Of a stretch of 64,000 nt of DNA, positions 63,301 to 64,000 are shown in pieces (positions within the stretch are counted from its first letter, which is position 1; each line of letters starts with the position of its first letter). The stretch lies in contig JAEWRE010000067.1 in NCBI GenBank assembly GCA_023460235.1, positions 5,300 through 69,299 of the forward strand, given 5' to 3'. The translations under genes were made by a program, and so were the position numbers. Source of the stretch: Bacillota bacterium. GTDB taxonomy: Bacteria; Bacillota; Clostridia; TANB77; CAG-465. A model generated the notes under the pieces. The model was given only the letters and a program-made list of their open reading frames with translations, did no database searches and had not been told where the DNA came from.

Positions 63301-64000
63301 TTAAATATTGGAACAGATGAATATTCAACACAGGCATATGAGTATAAAGATAATCAAGTAAATAAGGTTAATGTATTAACACCACTTACAATGGGGCTAA
63401 ATATAAAGACAGAACAGACCGTAAATCATTCAAGTAAAGATCAGATAAATCTACAGAAAAATGCAACATTCACAATAACGCCAAGTGTTAGTACATCAAG
63501 CACAGCAGGATATTCAAATGTAGATACAAATGAGTTTATAAAATACTACTATGTAAAATGTGATTTTGATATAACAGATGTAGTAGTATATGGAAACAAA
63601 ACAGAATCGGATGGATATGATAACTTTACAAGAAATGAAATTTTAAGAGGTGGAACTTGGATAAAAGTACCAGCTGGTGGATATATAACTGGAAAAGCAA
63701 CACAATATACTGAAACGCAAGGAACAACTGTGGATATACAACAAAATAATATAGAAGCAGTTGGCATAGCAAAGAATGTACCAGATTTATTAGAAGATTA
63801 TATATATAATTCATTAGATGCAAATATGAGATCAGCTAGTGTATTTTCATCAGAATATGTAGATTATAGTCAAATATGGCAAAATTCATCAAATACACTA
63901 AGACAAGCAAGATTCTATACAATAAAATCAATAGTTTCTGATGCATTCCATATTGCAAGAACAACAATAACAACATCAAACCTAGGAAGAATATTTGATT
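60399..64000 (+). CDS. Very large secreted protein, +1 frameshift at 61821, incomplete at window end
   Basis: ATG after AGGAGGTAAT. A signal peptide (MALILFIMGILLILNGRNIYA) is followed by domains with MucBP-like strands (PKQIIVYKYKDPDTGKYVED, VISYYFDQRPVEVNYYLK). Frame 0 ends at TGA 61863-61865 after 488 codons. Skipping C61821 (CAG-C-GGT) opens a frame that stays stop-free to 64000 (over 720 further codons), starting GSAEQREVYIRHMDEANYGV. The two parts read as one protein of more than 1200 residues. Probably a cell-surface protein; no known family assigned. The C-terminal end lies outside the window. Confidence 0.75.
61818..61824 (+). other. Putative +1 frameshift site at a CGG codon (surface protein)
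   Basis: Frame 0 reads CAG CGG TTC; the open continuing frame reads CAG, skips C, then GGT TCT GCA. Same form as 16366-16372. Confidence 0.5.

Noticed and set aside
1..64000. Reassigned TGA or other stop codons
   Set aside because: TGA ends the FemAB gene at the expected length and TAA/TAG end others normally; no conserved gene needs stop read-through.

Overview
The window is a very AT-rich, densely packed bacterial chromosome segment. It looks like a low-GC Firmicute of the Clostridia/Bacilli type. The evidence is strong AAGGAGG ribosome binding sites, TTG and GTG starts, AT-rich TTGACA/TATAAT promoters with 17-bp spacers, the pairs radA-disA and ispA-uppS, an AmaP/DUF2273-nusB-xseAB cluster, a YlmH-type S4 protein, and DisA and CarD. 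Several surface proteins resemble those of uncultured gut Clostridia. The species cannot be named from sequence alone.

Layout. 1-3.0 kb: envelope-stress membrane proteins, nusB, xseA/xseB. 3.0-4.4 kb: two minus-strand genes, a HIT-superfamily protein with an HxHxQ motif and a membrane protein. 4.6-7.9 kb: the rpmG-secE-nusG-rplK-rplA-(L10 leader)-rplJ-rplL operon, ended by a strong terminator with no rpoB after it. 8.67-9.03 kb: tmRNA. 9.1-14.8 kb: a divergent deformylase, radA, disA, ispA, uppS and a CarD regulator. 14.9-22.6 kb: a FemAB-type ligase, a two-component system whose regulator gene is frameshifted, murE followed at once by a ureohydrolase, an FMN reductase and an XRE regulator. 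22.7-25.1 kb: a Lon-family protease on the minus strand.

25.3-38.2 kb and 47.1-49.5 kb: six surface proteins sharing a prepilin-like hydrophobic N-terminus. One carries a duplicated glycine-rich region, one has two CBM2-like modules, three end in a formylglycine-generating-enzyme/C-type-lectin-like domain, and one is just the N-terminal module. Between them lie tsaE-tsaB-rimI (tRNA t6A synthesis), pyrimidine-nucleoside phosphorylase, a DUF1016 nuclease, rsmD, ftsK, a canonical deformylase and a coiled-coil membrane protein. 49.5-52.5 kb: a Dus enzyme, an HD hydrolase, ylmH and an unknown. 52.5-58.9 kb: accessory genes with different codon habits, a decayed IS1182-type element bounded by imperfect terminal repeats and containing a tfoX-C-like gene, then mtaB, a CapA-like protein and an LRR/transglutaminase-like secreted protein. 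59.0-64.0 kb: a membrane-anchored protein and a very large secreted protein that runs off the window.

The most interesting signal is a pair of identical-looking +1 frameshifts, in the response regulator at 16369 and in the large surface protein at 61821. In both, the reading frame meets a CGG codon, and skipping its C to read a following GGY glycine codon restores a long open frame. I found only three other in-frame CGG codons in the window's genes. This could be recoding at a very rare codon, or two coincidental indels.
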